NCBI GenBank assembly: GCA_046757465.1
Contig: JBHHYH010000004.1
Span: 1-64,000 of the forward strand
Length of the DNA stretch: 64,000 nt
Direction of reading: 5' to 3'
DNA from: Scalindua_A sp046757465
GTDB taxonomy: Bacteria > Planctomycetota > Brocadiia > Brocadiales > Scalinduaceae
Below the pieces are notes generated by a model. It was given only the letters and a program-made list of their open reading frames with translations. It did no database searches and was not told the DNA's origin. Shown here in pieces: positions 8,686 to 17,544 of this stretch (position 1 is the stretch's first letter; every line of letters starts with the position of its first letter). A program made the translations under genes and the position numbers.

Positions 8686-8860
8686 CCTAAGTTGAGCCAT
8701 TTTTCCTAAAATTAATATGACCTCCCCTTTATCCCCTCCTTAACAAGGAGGGGAAGAGGGGTGGTTTTTATGTCACTTACCAGATTATATGAATTTAAAA
8801 GTAACTACTGTATTAAAAAAATATTAGCACTATTGAGCTTTAAAAATCGCTCAACTTAGG
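8686..8860. repeat. Inverted-repeat element with inner CCCCTCC palindrome
   Basis: The outer arms are CCTAAGTTGAGCCATTTTT (8686-8704) and its reverse complement with one mismatch (8842-8860). Inside is a palindrome with arms 8721-8741 and about 8742-8764, of the CCTCCCCTTTRTCCCCTCCTT family that recurs at 51003-51073. The unit is 175 bp and fills most of the 395-bp panC/PIMT intergenic region. It has no coding capacity, so it is MITE-like. Confidence 0.7.
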
Positions 8861-8886
8861 TATAATATTAGAAAAAGGAATGTAAA

Positions 8887-9684
8887 ATGTGTATGTGGAG
8901 AAAAAAAATGAAATTTACAATCTTTATAACCATAATAATCGCTTTATATTGTATTCTTTATAATTGTGTTGCTTTTTCGTATTTCACTGGAAGCAATTCA
9001 ATAGTATTTGCGAAAGAAAATATAGAGTTTACAGAGGAAGATTATGCCTGGAAAAGGAAGGAGATGGTCAAACGGCAGATAATAGCCCGGGGCGTAAAAG
9101 ATAAAATAGTTCTTGAAGCAATGGAAAGTGTGCCACGACATTTATTCGTTCCTAAAGGATATAGAGAATACAGTTACTATGATCAACCACTACCAATAGG
9201 ATTAGGGCAAACAATATCTCAACCATATATAGTTGCACTAATGACCGAAATGTTGAATGTAGATAAGGATGATGTCGTCCTTGAAATTGGAACTGGTTCG
9301 GGTTACCAGGCAGCAGTCCTATCTGAGATTGTTAAAGAGGTGTATACCATTGAACTAATAGAAGAGTTAGGAATTCGAGCGGAAGAAAAGCTAAGGAATC
9401 TTGGATATGATAATGTTAATGTCAAAATAGCTGATGGTTCGCTTGGTTGGCTGGATAAGGCGCCATTCGATGCCATAATAGTAACAGCGGCGGCGGAGGA
9501 AATTCCTGATCCTTTGATAAAACAATTGAAATCAGGTGGAAGGATGGTTATTCCCGTTGATAGTTCCTTTTTAGGACAAGATTTGTTGATTGTGGAGAAA
9601 GACGAGAGTGGAGAAATTAGTATTGAAAAGACTATTCCCGTCCGGTTTGTTCCTCTTATAGAGGGGGGCGAAGTTGTGAAATAG
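8887..9684 (+). CDS. Exported protein-L-isoaspartate O-methyltransferase
   Basis: A 265-residue PIMT. Its N-terminus carries a basic stretch and a hydrophobic segment (about 9-31) not present in the paralogue at 3005-3664, so it is probably exported or anchored facing the periplasm. The catalytic part is complete: AMESVPRHLFVP (78-89), GLGQTISQPYI (105-115) and SAM motif EIGTGSGY (133-140). An AAAGGA ribosome-binding site precedes the ATG; a second ATG at 8908 is also possible. A periplasmic PIMT would need S-adenosylmethionine outside the cytoplasm, so orientation is worth testing. It stands alone, with a repeat element upstream. Confidence 0.9.
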   Translation: MCMWRKKMKFTIFITIIIALYCILYNCVAFSYFTGSNSIVFAKENIEFTEEDYAWKRKEMVKRQIIARGVKDKIVLEAMESVPRHLFVPKGYREYSYYDQPLPIGLGQTISQPYIVALMTEMLNVDKDDVVLEIGTGSGYQAAVLSEIVKEVYTIELIEELGIRAEEKLRNLGYDNVNVKIADGSLGWLDKAPFDAIIVTAAAEEIPDPLIKQLKSGGRMVIPVDSSFLGQDLLIVEKDESGEISIEKTIPVRFVPLIEGGEVVK

Positions 9685-9813
9685 GGATTCTTACACTTCC
9701 AAAGTACCTGGTTTTTTTACAAAGAATTGACTTTGCAAAAAATTTCTTTCCTTTAGAAAACATTTACATTAAAATCCTTCTTTGAAAAATCATTTGCTAT
9801 TATTTGTGGTAAG

Positions 9814-10764
9814 ATGGAATACAGGATTTTAGGAAAAAGTGATTTAAATGTTTCAGTTATGGGTTATGGTGCGTGGGGCATAGGAGGAGAGCCTTTCTGG
9901 AAAACTGAAGGTGAAGAAAAATCTATTCGTTCTATTGAGAAGGCATTTGATCTGGGGATAAACTTCTATGATACCGCCCCAGTATACGGCTTTGGCTACT
10001 CTGAAAAATTATTGGGTAAGACTTTGCATTCAAAACGCAAAGAAATCATGATTGCAACAAAATGTGGTCTACGGTGGGAAGAGGAAGAGATAGAAGCTAT
10101 AGAGAAAAAGTCTAATCGTGAAGCGATATTTGAAGAAATAGATCTAAGCCTGCAAAGATTAAGGACAGATTACGTTGATTTATATCAGGTACACTGGCCA
10201 GACGAAAATACACCTATTGAGGAGACAATGGATGCCCTTCTGAAGATTCAGAAAGCTGGAAAGGTTCGATATATAGGTGTTAGCAATTACTCAGTTGATC
10301 AGATGAAAGAGAGTCTTAAATACGGCCAGATAGCCTCTCTTCAGCCAATGTATAGTATGCTGGAGAGAGATATAGAGAAGGAAATTCTCCCATTTTGTAT
10401 AGAGAACAATATTGGTGTAATTTGCTACAGTCCGCTTGCGTCAGGTGTACTGACCGGCAAATACGATGAAAATACCAGATTTGAGGATTGGCGCGGACAG
10501 GAAATTATTGGTCACTTTACTGGAGATGCGTTTAAGTCTCATATTAGAAAGGTAAAAGAAATTTCAAAGATTGCACAAAAACTAGGCAAGACAACAGCCC
10601 AGTTGGCCATAAATTGGTTGCTTCATCAGAGAGGCGTAACTACTGCCATTGTTGGAGTAAAGAATCCAGAGCAGGCAGAACAAAACGTAGGTGCTGTTGG
10701 ATGGGAAATTCCAAATGATGATTTGGAGAATATATCAGATATTTTAGAAGAAAGGAGAATCTAA
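9814..10764 (+). CDS. Aldo/keto reductase
   Basis: A 316-residue NADPH-dependent oxidoreductase with a TIM-barrel fold. The catalytic Asp53 and Tyr58 lie in NFYDTAPVYG, Lys83 in IATKCGL and the His in YQVHWPD. The C-terminal cofactor block is GVKNPEQAEQNVGA. It resembles the YajO/general stress AKR group; the substrate is not predictable. Its stop codon overlaps the start of the next gene by one base (TAATG), so the two are translationally coupled. Confidence 0.92.
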   Translation: MEYRILGKSDLNVSVMGYGAWGIGGEPFWKTEGEEKSIRSIEKAFDLGINFYDTAPVYGFGYSEKLLGKTLHSKRKEIMIATKCGLRWEEEEIEAIEKKSNREAIFEEIDLSLQRLRTDYVDLYQVHWPDENTPIEETMDALLKIQKAGKVRYIGVSNYSVDQMKESLKYGQIASLQPMYSMLERDIEKEILPFCIENNIGVICYSPLASGVLTGKYDENTRFEDWRGQEIIGHFTGDAFKSHIRKVKEISKIAQKLGKTTAQLAINWLLHQRGVTTAIVGVKNPEQAEQNVGAVGWEIPNDDLENISDILEERRI

Positions 10765-11291
10765 TGGCAAAAGCAGTAAAGAAAAACTATACTCTAAGAG
10801 ACTTGGATAAGATGTCTATAGAAAAGGCACAAAGACTTCCGTTTACTGTAAGAGACAAGCTTCTTGATTTAGTTCTTGCAGATAGTAGAAAGGTTGGAGG
10901 AAAGCAGCCTGCCAGACAGGTAGGCTTGATGTGTGATTGGTTTGAGGAAAATCTTGCCCGTCTTCAGAAGATTAAGGCAATAAAAATATGCTGTGGTGGA
11001 TTTATACCGGTTGATTCAACTGGTGAAGTTCCTACACTAGACCCCAAAGGGCAGTTCAAGTTAGTATTTGAAAACATTAAAAATGCTATAAGAAAAGCTG
11101 GAACCAACATGGACAGGATCGTTAATGCCATTATCTTTATGAAGAACATTGATTACTGGGGACAGATGAACGATGTTTACAGGAAGTATATTAGGTGTTC
11201 TCCAACACGTGCTGCGATAGGCTGTCAGGATCTTAATAAGACCTATCAGATTGAGGTTGTAAACCTGATCGCATATAAGGTGGCAAAATAA
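10764..11291 (+). CDS. RidA/YjgF-family protein with N-terminal extension
   Basis: A 175-residue protein whose C-terminal about 125 residues match the RidA/YjgF/YER057c fold (QFKLVFENIKNAIRKAGTNMDRIVNAIIFMKNIDYWGQMNDVY...PTRAAIGCQDL). Classical RidA hydrolyses reactive enamines and imines; the key Arg in the PTRAAIG position is present. About 50 extra N-terminal residues are unlike the usual 125-residue RidA. An AAAGGAGAA site lies inside the end of the aldo/keto reductase gene. The pairing suggests detoxification of a carbonyl or imine metabolite, which is inference. Confidence 0.82.
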   Translation: MAKAVKKNYTLRDLDKMSIEKAQRLPFTVRDKLLDLVLADSRKVGGKQPARQVGLMCDWFEENLARLQKIKAIKICCGGFIPVDSTGEVPTLDPKGQFKLVFENIKNAIRKAGTNMDRIVNAIIFMKNIDYWGQMNDVYRKYIRCSPTRAAIGCQDLNKTYQIEVVNLIAYKVAK

Positions 11292-11294
11292 AAA

Positions 11295-11325
11295 TGTTTC
11301 TGTAATTGTCTTGAAACAATTTTAT
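11295..11325 (+). terminator. Weak intrinsic terminator
   Basis: TGTTTC (11295-11300) pairs with GAAACA (11313-11318), followed by ATTTTAT, just after the stop of the RidA-like gene. The stem is short. Confidence 0.4.
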
Positions 11326-11330
11326 ATGAC

Positions 11331-11440
11331 TATTGAAGTTACTCCAAAAATATGATCAAAGGTGAATAAATCCCCCTAATCCCCCTTTACTAAAGGGGGA
11401 CTAAGGGGGATTTAAATTGTTTTAGGAGTAAACTCAATAA
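11331..11440. repeat. Inverted-repeat element with inner CCCCCT palindrome
   Basis: The inner palindrome arms are 11368-11389 and 11391-11413 (AAATCCCCCTAATCCCCCTTT type). Looser outer arms are TATTGAAGTTACTCC (11331-11345) and GGAGTAAACTCAATA (11425-11439). The same inner palindrome occurs at 20993-21037. Confidence 0.65.
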
Positions 11441-11474
11441 CAATTATAATTTATTACAAGAAAGGAGTAATAAG

Positions 11475-11864
11475 ATGTTTAAGTATTTTAAAGTGAGTTC
11501 TATTTTGATTGCTGCGATATTTGTTTTATCTTTTTCTACTGCACAGGCATGCCCGATGATTCCTGAAAAATCTTGTTGTAATGAGCCATGCGGTGATAAG
11601 GCATGCGAAGTTGCAAAGATTAAGCAGGTATCTACATCAGAATCCGCTGATACTGAAAAAGTAGTCTTAAACGTAAAAGGTATGACGTGTGGTGGCTGTG
11701 AAAATAGGGTAAAGGGTGCTCTAATCGGGTGTGCGGGAGTCAAGGATGCTCAGGTAAGTCATAAAGATGGTAAGGCTGTTGTGGAGGTAGAAAAAGGAAA
11801 GGCAAATAAAGAAAAACTTATTGAAGCAGTTGAAAAGGTAGGGTTCACGGCGTCTGAAGGATAA
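11475..11864 (+). CDS. Exported heavy-metal-associated (HMA) domain protein
   Basis: A 129-residue protein with a signal peptide (hydrophobic core about 8-20, likely cleavage after AQA25), a Cys-rich linker and one HMA ferredoxin-like domain (about 61-129). The metal site is GMTCGGC, with Cys72 and Cys75. Such domains bind Cu(I) or similar soft metals. Additional Cys residues at 26, 34, 35, 39 and 44 may also bind metal or form disulfides. The ribosome-binding site is AGAAAGGAG. No copper ATPase lies nearby, so it is probably a free periplasmic metal chaperone. Confidence 0.87.
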   Translation: MFKYFKVSSILIAAIFVLSFSTAQACPMIPEKSCCNEPCGDKACEVAKIKQVSTSESADTEKVVLNVKGMTCGGCENRVKGALIGCAGVKDAQVSHKDGKAVVEVEKGKANKEKLIEAVEKVGFTASEG

Positions 11865-12181
11865 GTCAATTCAGCCTCTACCTTGTAAAAGTGAGGATTA
11901 AGGTTTTTTTACCTGTGAGTTGCCTGTCCGTCAAGCAAAGACTGGACAGGCAATACGCAGTCAAATCTCACCAAGTTGGCTTTGCCTAAAGTATCAAAGG
12001 GAATTTCACATCCTCTACCCTTATCTTGCTCTTTAATTTCACGATCCGAATTAGATAGATTCCGTAACCAGCCACATACAAACGCAAACCTGTTTCCTTT
12101 TAGTTCATATAAAATTTATTTCTTTCTCCCTTCTTTTGTAGTAATTAATGTAATATAATATGCTTAGAGGGGGAATGAAAA
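11865..12181. other. Leader region of the transsulfuration pair
   Basis: A 317-bp gap. It holds a hairpin with perfect 10-bp arms TTGCCTGTCC (11920-11929) and GGACAGGCAA (11944-11953), and weakly pairing flanks. It does not match SAM-I, SAM-II or T-box layouts that I can recognise. A GGGGG ribosome-binding stretch precedes the next gene. A regulatory RNA cannot be excluded. Confidence 0.35.
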
Positions 12182-13252
12182 ATGTTTATGATTCAAACAC
12201 TCATCTCTAAGCGTAAGCCTGTTCTCAGGAAAAAACCAGCTATTAAGACCGGTTTCAGATCATTGATAGAAAAGTTTGGGAATATATCCCCTGATATTCT
12301 GAAAACCATTGGATGGACGCCAATAGTAAGGTTAAATAAGATAGCAAGAGGCATAAACTCAAGTATCTTTGCTAAGCTAGAGTTTTTAAACCCTGCGGGA
12401 AGTGTAAAGGACAGGATGGCCCTGTTTATCATTGAGGATGCAGAAAGAAGAGGGTTCTTAAAACCCGGTGGTACCATAGTGGAAAATTCTTCTGGCAATA
12501 CCGGCGCTGCCCTTGCAATGATTGCAGCGGCAAAGGGTTACAAGTGCATAATCACTATGCCTGATAAGATGAGCGATGAAAAAAAGAACTTGATGAAGGC
12601 ATTTGGTGCAAAAGTTGTTGTAACTCCCACCGATGTCCCTCCTGATTCTCCCGAAAGTTATTACAGTGTGGCTAAAAGAATAGTCAAAGAGACCCCAAAT
12701 TCATACTATCCGGATCAGTACAACAATCCACGGAATATTGATTCACATTATTATACCACCGGGCCTGAGATATGGAAACAAACAGGTGGGAATATAGATT
12801 GTTTTGTTGCAGGAATAGGTACTGGTGGCACATTGAGTGGGGCTGGAAGATATCTCAAGGAGAAGAATCCTGAGATAAGGATAATTGCTGTTGACCCGGA
12901 GGGGTCCGTTTTTTATGATTATTTCAAGACCGGGAAACTTATAAAACCTCACGTTTACAAAGTAGAGGGGATTGGAGAGGACTATATTGTAAAGGCCGTT
13001 GATTTTGACCTGATCGACGATATTATTAGGGTTCACGATAAAGAATCATTCTTGATGGCGAGAAGACTGGCAAGGGAAGAGGGAATCTTTGCAGGAGGCT
13101 CTAGCGGCAGCGCTGTGTGGGTAGCTATTAAGATTGCCAGGAGAATTAAAGAAAGCAAAAGCATCGTCGTAATCCTTCCAGATTCTGGCAGCAGGTACCT
13201 TAGCAAGATATATAATGATGAATGGATGAAAGCAAACAGTTTTCTGGAATAA
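12182..13252 (+). CDS. Cystathionine beta-synthase / cysteine synthase family PLP enzyme
   Basis: A 356-residue fold-type II PLP enzyme. The PLP lysine is Lys76 in NPAGSVKDRMA, with the substrate loop SSGNTG at 103-108 and the phosphate-binding GIGTGGTLSG. The late block VEGIGEDYI is typical of cystathionine beta-synthases rather than O-acetylserine sulfhydrylases. There are no haem or CBS regulatory domains, and about 30 extra N-terminal residues precede the catalytic core. It is followed 11 bp later by a cystathionine gamma-lyase-type gene, supporting homocysteine + serine to cystathionine (reverse transsulfuration). A plain cysteine synthase remains possible. Confidence 0.88.
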   Translation: MFMIQTLISKRKPVLRKKPAIKTGFRSLIEKFGNISPDILKTIGWTPIVRLNKIARGINSSIFAKLEFLNPAGSVKDRMALFIIEDAERRGFLKPGGTIVENSSGNTGAALAMIAAAKGYKCIITMPDKMSDEKKNLMKAFGAKVVVTPTDVPPDSPESYYSVAKRIVKETPNSYYPDQYNNPRNIDSHYYTTGPEIWKQTGGNIDCFVAGIGTGGTLSGAGRYLKEKNPEIRIIAVDPEGSVFYDYFKTGKLIKPHVYKVEGIGEDYIVKAVDFDLIDDIIRVHDKESFLMARRLAREEGIFAGGSSGSAVWVAIKIARRIKESKSIVVILPDSGSRYLSKIYNDEWMKANSFLE

Positions 13253-13263
13253 AGGGGGTATAT

Positions 13264-14409
13264 ATGAAACAAAGATTTGAAACAAGGGCCATTCATGCTG
13301 GATGTGAGCCTGATTCAGGAACTGGCGCCATAATGACGCCAATATTCCAAACGAGCACATACGTCCAGGAATCGCCCGGTAAGCACAAGGGTTACGACTA
13401 TTCAAGGACGCATAATCCTACCAGAACAGCACTAGAAAAAAATATTGCCTCTCTGGAGGAAGGAAATTACGGACTTGCCTTTTCATCAGGAATGTCGGCT
13501 ATTTCAACAATTATTCAAACGCTAGATACAGGTGACCATATTACCTGCTGTGACGATGTCTATGGTGGGACGTTTAGATTGTTTGATAAGGTATTGAAGA
13601 GGTACAGACTTGAATTTGACTTTATAGATTTAACCGACCCTCAATCTTTGGAAGGACACATAAAAGATAATACAAAGATCATATGGCTGGAAAGCCCTTC
13701 AAACCCACTTCTGAAACTAATTGATATTGCATTGATTTCCAAAATTGCAAAAAAGAATAATGTATTAGTTGTTGTTGATAATACCTTTGCAACTCCATTC
13801 TTTCAGAAGCCTTTGAAACTCGGAGCTGACATAGTTATGCACAGTACTACCAAGTATCTAAACGGCCACAGTGACGTTATAGGTGGCGCTGTTGTAACTA
13901 ATAATAAAGAATTATACGACAAACTCCAGTTCCTTCAAAATGCAGTAGGTGTAGTACCAGGCCCTTTCGACTGTTTCCTGGTACTACGTGGAATTAAAAC
14001 ACTTGCTATCAGGATGGAAAGACACGAGAATAACGCGATGAAGATAGCACAATTTTTAGAAAGTCATTCTAAAGTAAGAAAGGTTATTTATCCGGGACTT
14101 GGATCACATCCACAACACGAACTTGCGAGAAAACAAATGGTTGGGTTCGGGGGAGTAATAACATTTTTTATAAAGGGAGGCTTGGAAGCAGCAAGAAGAT
14201 TTCTCGAAAGGGTAAAGATATTCTCTTTGGCAGAAAGCCTGGGTGGAGTAGAGTCACTAATAGAACATCCAGCAATAATGACACATGCTTCTCTGCCAAA
14301 AGAAGTAAGGGAGAAAGTAGGTATATCTGACGAACTTATAAGGATTTCTGTTGGTATTGAAAACGTTAACGATTTAATAGACGACCTTAAGAAGGCTTTA
14401 GAAAAGTAA
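13264..14409 (+). CDS. Cystathionine gamma-lyase / gamma-synthase family PLP enzyme
   Basis: The start at 13264 follows an AAAGGGGGT ribosome-binding site and gives 381 residues; the frame is open upstream to 13222 inside the previous gene. This is a Cys/Met-metabolism fold-type I enzyme. The PLP lysine is Lys197 in MHSTTKYLNGHSDVIGG, with YDYSRTHNPTR and the C-terminal ESLGGVESLIEHPA block. Next to a cystathionine beta-synthase-like gene the likely reaction is cystathionine to cysteine, 2-oxobutyrate and ammonia. Gamma-synthase or O-acetylhomocysteine activity cannot be separated by sequence alone. Confidence 0.92.
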   Translation: MKQRFETRAIHAGCEPDSGTGAIMTPIFQTSTYVQESPGKHKGYDYSRTHNPTRTALEKNIASLEEGNYGLAFSSGMSAISTIIQTLDTGDHITCCDDVYGGTFRLFDKVLKRYRLEFDFIDLTDPQSLEGHIKDNTKIIWLESPSNPLLKLIDIALISKIAKKNNVLVVVDNTFATPFFQKPLKLGADIVMHSTTKYLNGHSDVIGGAVVTNNKELYDKLQFLQNAVGVVPGPFDCFLVLRGIKTLAIRMERHENNAMKIAQFLESHSKVRKVIYPGLGSHPQHELARKQMVGFGGVITFFIKGGLEAARRFLERVKIFSLAESLGGVESLIEHPAIMTHASLPKEVREKVGISDELIRISVGIENVNDLIDDLKKALEK

Positions 14410-14559
14410 TCAGGGGTGCCCATTTTAATATTACGCAGGCTCTGCACTCTTAATTTAACTATTAAAGATAAATCTTTAAGGAAATAGCATTAGATTGTTA
14501 GGGATTAATTATTAAAAAGGGAACTATTTTATTGCAAATATTGTTATAAGTGGTAAGGG

Positions 14560-15147
14560 ATGAAGGACTTTGATAAGCCGGAGAGTAAATTAAGGGAATT
14601 CGAGTTAGATGCACTAAAGTATATTGATTCGCTCTTTAACATAGCAATGAGGATGACGAGAAACAAGGACGATGCCGAAGACCTTGTACAGGAGACTTAC
14701 CTTAAGATGCACAGATTTTCGCATACGTTTGATGAAGGTTCTAACCTGAAGGCGTGGTTGTTCAAGATATTGCGAAATACCTTTATTAATTTGTATAGAA
14801 AGAAGATAAGAGAACCACAAGAAATTCATTATGGCAATAATGAAGAATTTTATTTATTTAATAGGATAACTGCAGATAGAACGGACGATAAGGTTCTGGG
14901 TAAAGGCACTATCGGTATTGAGGAATATTTGGAAGAAGAAATCAAATATGCACTTGACAATTTGCCACTGGCTTTTAGAGAAGTCGTTTTGTATTCAGAT
15001 GTAGAAGGGCTTTCTTACGAAGAAATATCAGGCATTGTTGGATGTCCGATAGGGACAGTAAAATCAAGGCTATACAGGGCGAGAAGGGCACTACAGAAAT
15101 TATTATGGAATTATGCAAAAGATAAAGGTTATTTAAAGGAAAAGTAA
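14560..15147 (+). CDS. ECF (sigma-70 family) RNA polymerase sigma factor
   Basis: A 195-residue ECF sigma factor. The sigma2 region includes RNKDDAEDLVQETYLKMHRF (about 40-59) and the -10 recognition helices. The sigma4 helix-turn-helix is EGLSYEEISGIVGCPIGTVKSRLYRARRAL near 148-177. The linker between them is about 50 residues, somewhat long. The next gene, 98 bp downstream, is a membrane anti-sigma factor with a zinc-finger motif. A GGAACT sequence at 14520-14525 upstream could be part of an autoregulated ECF promoter, but no convincing -10 box is seen. Confidence 0.93.
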   Translation: MKDFDKPESKLREFELDALKYIDSLFNIAMRMTRNKDDAEDLVQETYLKMHRFSHTFDEGSNLKAWLFKILRNTFINLYRKKIREPQEIHYGNNEEFYLFNRITADRTDDKVLGKGTIGIEEYLEEEIKYALDNLPLAFREVVLYSDVEGLSYEEISGIVGCPIGTVKSRLYRARRALQKLLWNYAKDKGYLKEK

Positions 15148-15245
15148 AATGCGCTTACAAACCCGTGCAGAAACACTAACTATAGTAAGTCTTAGAAGCC
15201 AACGCACAAAGAACAAAAGAAAATTTGTAAAAGGGGAAGAAATAA

Positions 15246-16100
15246 ATGAATTGTAAAGAAGCAACAAAGCAACTCTATGAATATTTAGATAATGAACTTG
15301 AAGAAAACGATTATTCAAAGATTAAGAAACATCTCGAGGTTTGTCGAAAATGCTGTGAGAAGTTCGAGTTTGAGCAAGTGTTAAAGAAAGTCGTAAGAGA
15401 TAGGGCAAGAATTCATAGAGTGCCTCAAAATGTGCGAGAAAATATTGTTAAACAGTTGTCAGAGAGGCATGAAGGGGGTGGCCGTGTTGAAGTTTTTGTG
15501 TCGAAGTTGGAGGAAAGAAGTAAAAAGGGTTTCTTTCAACTTTTTAAACTAAGGAGTGCTTATATAATCGAAGCAGCCTTAATACTTTTACTTATCTCTG
15601 TTTTAAGTATTTACTTTACTTTTCCTAAACCAGGAAGCTCCCCCCATATTGTTAAGGACGCTGCAGAACGCCACGATAATTTCGTTAATGGTAATATGCC
15701 CCTTGACCTTGTTACTTCCGATAGGAATGAAATAAAAAGATATCTTAATGATCCTAAACAGGTTTATTTTGCAGACTCCGTTCCAGTATTTAATGAATTT
15801 GCAATGAAACCTTTAGGATGCAAGAAATATTATTTAGCTGGCAGAAAGAGCGCATATATCGGGTTAGAAAGGATGCATAACAAGATATCTTTAGAGGTAA
15901 TGGATAGCTCAGGAATGAACATAAACGACCTAAAGAATGAACTATTTGATGGAAGGCAATATTACTTCGGAAGATATAAAGGATATAATGTTGTTCTATG
16001 GAAATACGGTAATAAGCTTTATAGTTTAACCTCAAAAATACATAGAAAAGAGCTTATGCGTATGGCTGAAAAAGCTATTTGTCCATATTATGAAAGATAA
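15246..16100 (+). CDS. Zinc-finger anti-sigma factor, single-pass membrane protein
   Basis: A 284-residue protein. The N-terminal ZAS domain has His29-x3-Cys33-x2-Cys36 plus Cys3, which normally holds zinc and grips the ECF sigma factor in the cytoplasm. A membrane helix spans about 105-126 (IIEAALILLLISVLSIYF). The C-terminal about 155 residues would be periplasmic and match no domain I recognise; they presumably sense the signal. It directly follows the ECF sigma gene. The next gene encodes a lipoprotein 18 bp away, which may belong to the same response. Confidence 0.85.
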   Translation: MNCKEATKQLYEYLDNELEENDYSKIKKHLEVCRKCCEKFEFEQVLKKVVRDRARIHRVPQNVRENIVKQLSERHEGGGRVEVFVSKLEERSKKGFFQLFKLRSAYIIEAALILLLISVLSIYFTFPKPGSSPHIVKDAAERHDNFVNGNMPLDLVTSDRNEIKRYLNDPKQVYFADSVPVFNEFAMKPLGCKKYYLAGRKSAYIGLERMHNKISLEVMDSSGMNINDLKNELFDGRQYYFGRYKGYNVVLWKYGNKLYSLTSKIHRKELMRMAEKAICPYYER

Positions 16101-16118
16101 TTAATCCTGAGGTGAGAG

Positions 16119-16721
16119 ATGTGCAAACTATTTAATATAAAACACAAAATTGTCCTTGGATGTTTATGCGTGATCTTTGCTGGTTGCTCATATACACCTT
16201 ATCGGTACAGTTTTTCACTAATTGAACCTCAAAGCGAAACGATGAATTTTGAGGATAGCAATGTTCAGTTCAGATTTGTGCCGTCTGCTGAGAATATCTG
16301 GGTGGCAATCAAGAACAAGACTGACCATGATATAAATCTTGTTAGAGACAATGCTGAATATATAGATTCTTTGGGTGAATCTCGCAGGGTGCATTATGGT
16401 TATGATTACGTGCAAGAAGTAACGAATTTTGCGGAAGATAATGACTTATATGTTCCACCAATGAGGATAGACCCAGGTTCTGAGATAACTGGATATGTTT
16501 GGATCAATATCTGGCCTGATTTCTGTGTAGGGCAGGATAGGCATTCCATTGCATCGTATAAGATATATTATTTAATGGAGCCTTTCTTCCCAAGATATAG
16601 CTTTGAGGGTAGGGGTGAGGAGCTGAAAGATTCAACCTTTAATCTGATCTTACCAATTGACTTTGGTGGGTACACATCCAACTATACATTTACTTTTATG
16701 ATAAATGATGTGGTAGGATAA
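16119..16721 (+). CDS. Putative lipoprotein of unknown function
   Basis: A 200-residue protein with a type II signal peptide: the hydrophobic segment IVLGCLCVIFAGC ends at the probable lipid-modified Cys23. The mature part is rich in Tyr, Asp and Pro with predicted beta structure, and I recognise no domain. It has a GAGGTGAGAG ribosome-binding site and sits 18 bp downstream of the anti-sigma gene, so it is probably part of that operon and could be a sensor partner or regulon member. Confidence 0.7.
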   Translation: MCKLFNIKHKIVLGCLCVIFAGCSYTPYRYSFSLIEPQSETMNFEDSNVQFRFVPSAENIWVAIKNKTDHDINLVRDNAEYIDSLGESRRVHYGYDYVQEVTNFAEDNDLYVPPMRIDPGSEITGYVWINIWPDFCVGQDRHSIASYKIYYLMEPFFPRYSFEGRGEELKDSTFNLILPIDFGGYTSNYTFTFMINDVVG

Positions 16722-16863
16722 AAGAGGTTTGTGAAGTTTTTCGATGGGTGTTAAGTAACCTATTCATTCTTTGTAGTAACATTGTAGAGAAACGGTAACC
16801 ATGGGGTAAATGTGGAAACGTACCCTATGGACCTAAGCGAATATGTGAGTAATAATATTTAAT

Positions 16864-17538
16864 ATGAGTGCTTGTCTTGTTGTATTTGCCAAAGATCCCA
16901 TTCCCGGTAGAGTCAAAACGAGACTCAATCCATGTATTACACCAGATGAAGCTGCTAAGTTATATAAGGCATTTAGCCTTGATATAATAAGTAATGCGCG
17001 TAAACTGAAACATAATAGTGTAAATAATGTAACTGTTGCGTATACGCCTGTTGGTGCAGAAAAGGCATTCCGTAAATTAGTCGGGCAACCAATAAATTTT
17101 TTACCACAAAAAGGACGTAATCTAGGCAAACGGTTGAAAAACGCCTTTAAGCAAGCTTTTGCTGAGGGCGCAAAAAGAGTAGTAATTATAGGTACAGATA
17201 GTCCTACTCTCCCTATATCTTATATTCAAAAGGCATTTGATATATTAAAAAAGATTCCTGTCGTTATAGGTCCCACATTTGATGGCGGGTATTACCTCAT
17301 TGGTCTTTCAAAGCAGAATTACGATATTTTTGATGGTATAGGGTGGGGTACATCAAGGGTTTTTGGCCAGACCCTGACAAGGATAAAGTCCCTGGATACA
17401 CAGGTGTATGTTCTTCCTCCATGGTATGATGTTGATACCTCAGAAGATTTGGAATTCCTGAGATCACACCTACTGGCAATGAGAATGAGTGGCGTTGAAG
17501 AGGTTCCTGAAAGGACTATGGAATTGTTGAAGATTTAA
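16864..17538 (+). CDS. TIGR04282-family (DUF2064) glycosyltransferase-like protein
   Basis: A 224-residue GT-A-like nucleotidyl/glycosyltransferase. It starts with LVVFAKDPIPGRVKTRL and has IIGTDSPTLP and FDGGYYLIGL, the hallmarks of the family annotated as arsenosugar biosynthesis glycosyltransferase. The actual substrate in most genomes is unknown, and no arsenic genes are nearby. There is no clear Shine-Dalgarno site. It is followed after 6 bp by a DUF3108 protein. Confidence 0.85.
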   Translation: MSACLVVFAKDPIPGRVKTRLNPCITPDEAAKLYKAFSLDIISNARKLKHNSVNNVTVAYTPVGAEKAFRKLVGQPINFLPQKGRNLGKRLKNAFKQAFAEGAKRVVIIGTDSPTLPISYIQKAFDILKKIPVVIGPTFDGGYYLIGLSKQNYDIFDGIGWGTSRVFGQTLTRIKSLDTQVYVLPPWYDVDTSEDLEFLRSHLLAMRMSGVEEVPERTMELLKI

Positions 17539-17544
17539 ATAAAT

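Noticed and set aside
11865..12181. SAM or T-box riboswitch upstream of the transsulfuration genes
   Set aside because: Only one hairpin is seen, and none of the conserved cores of those riboswitches can be recognised.
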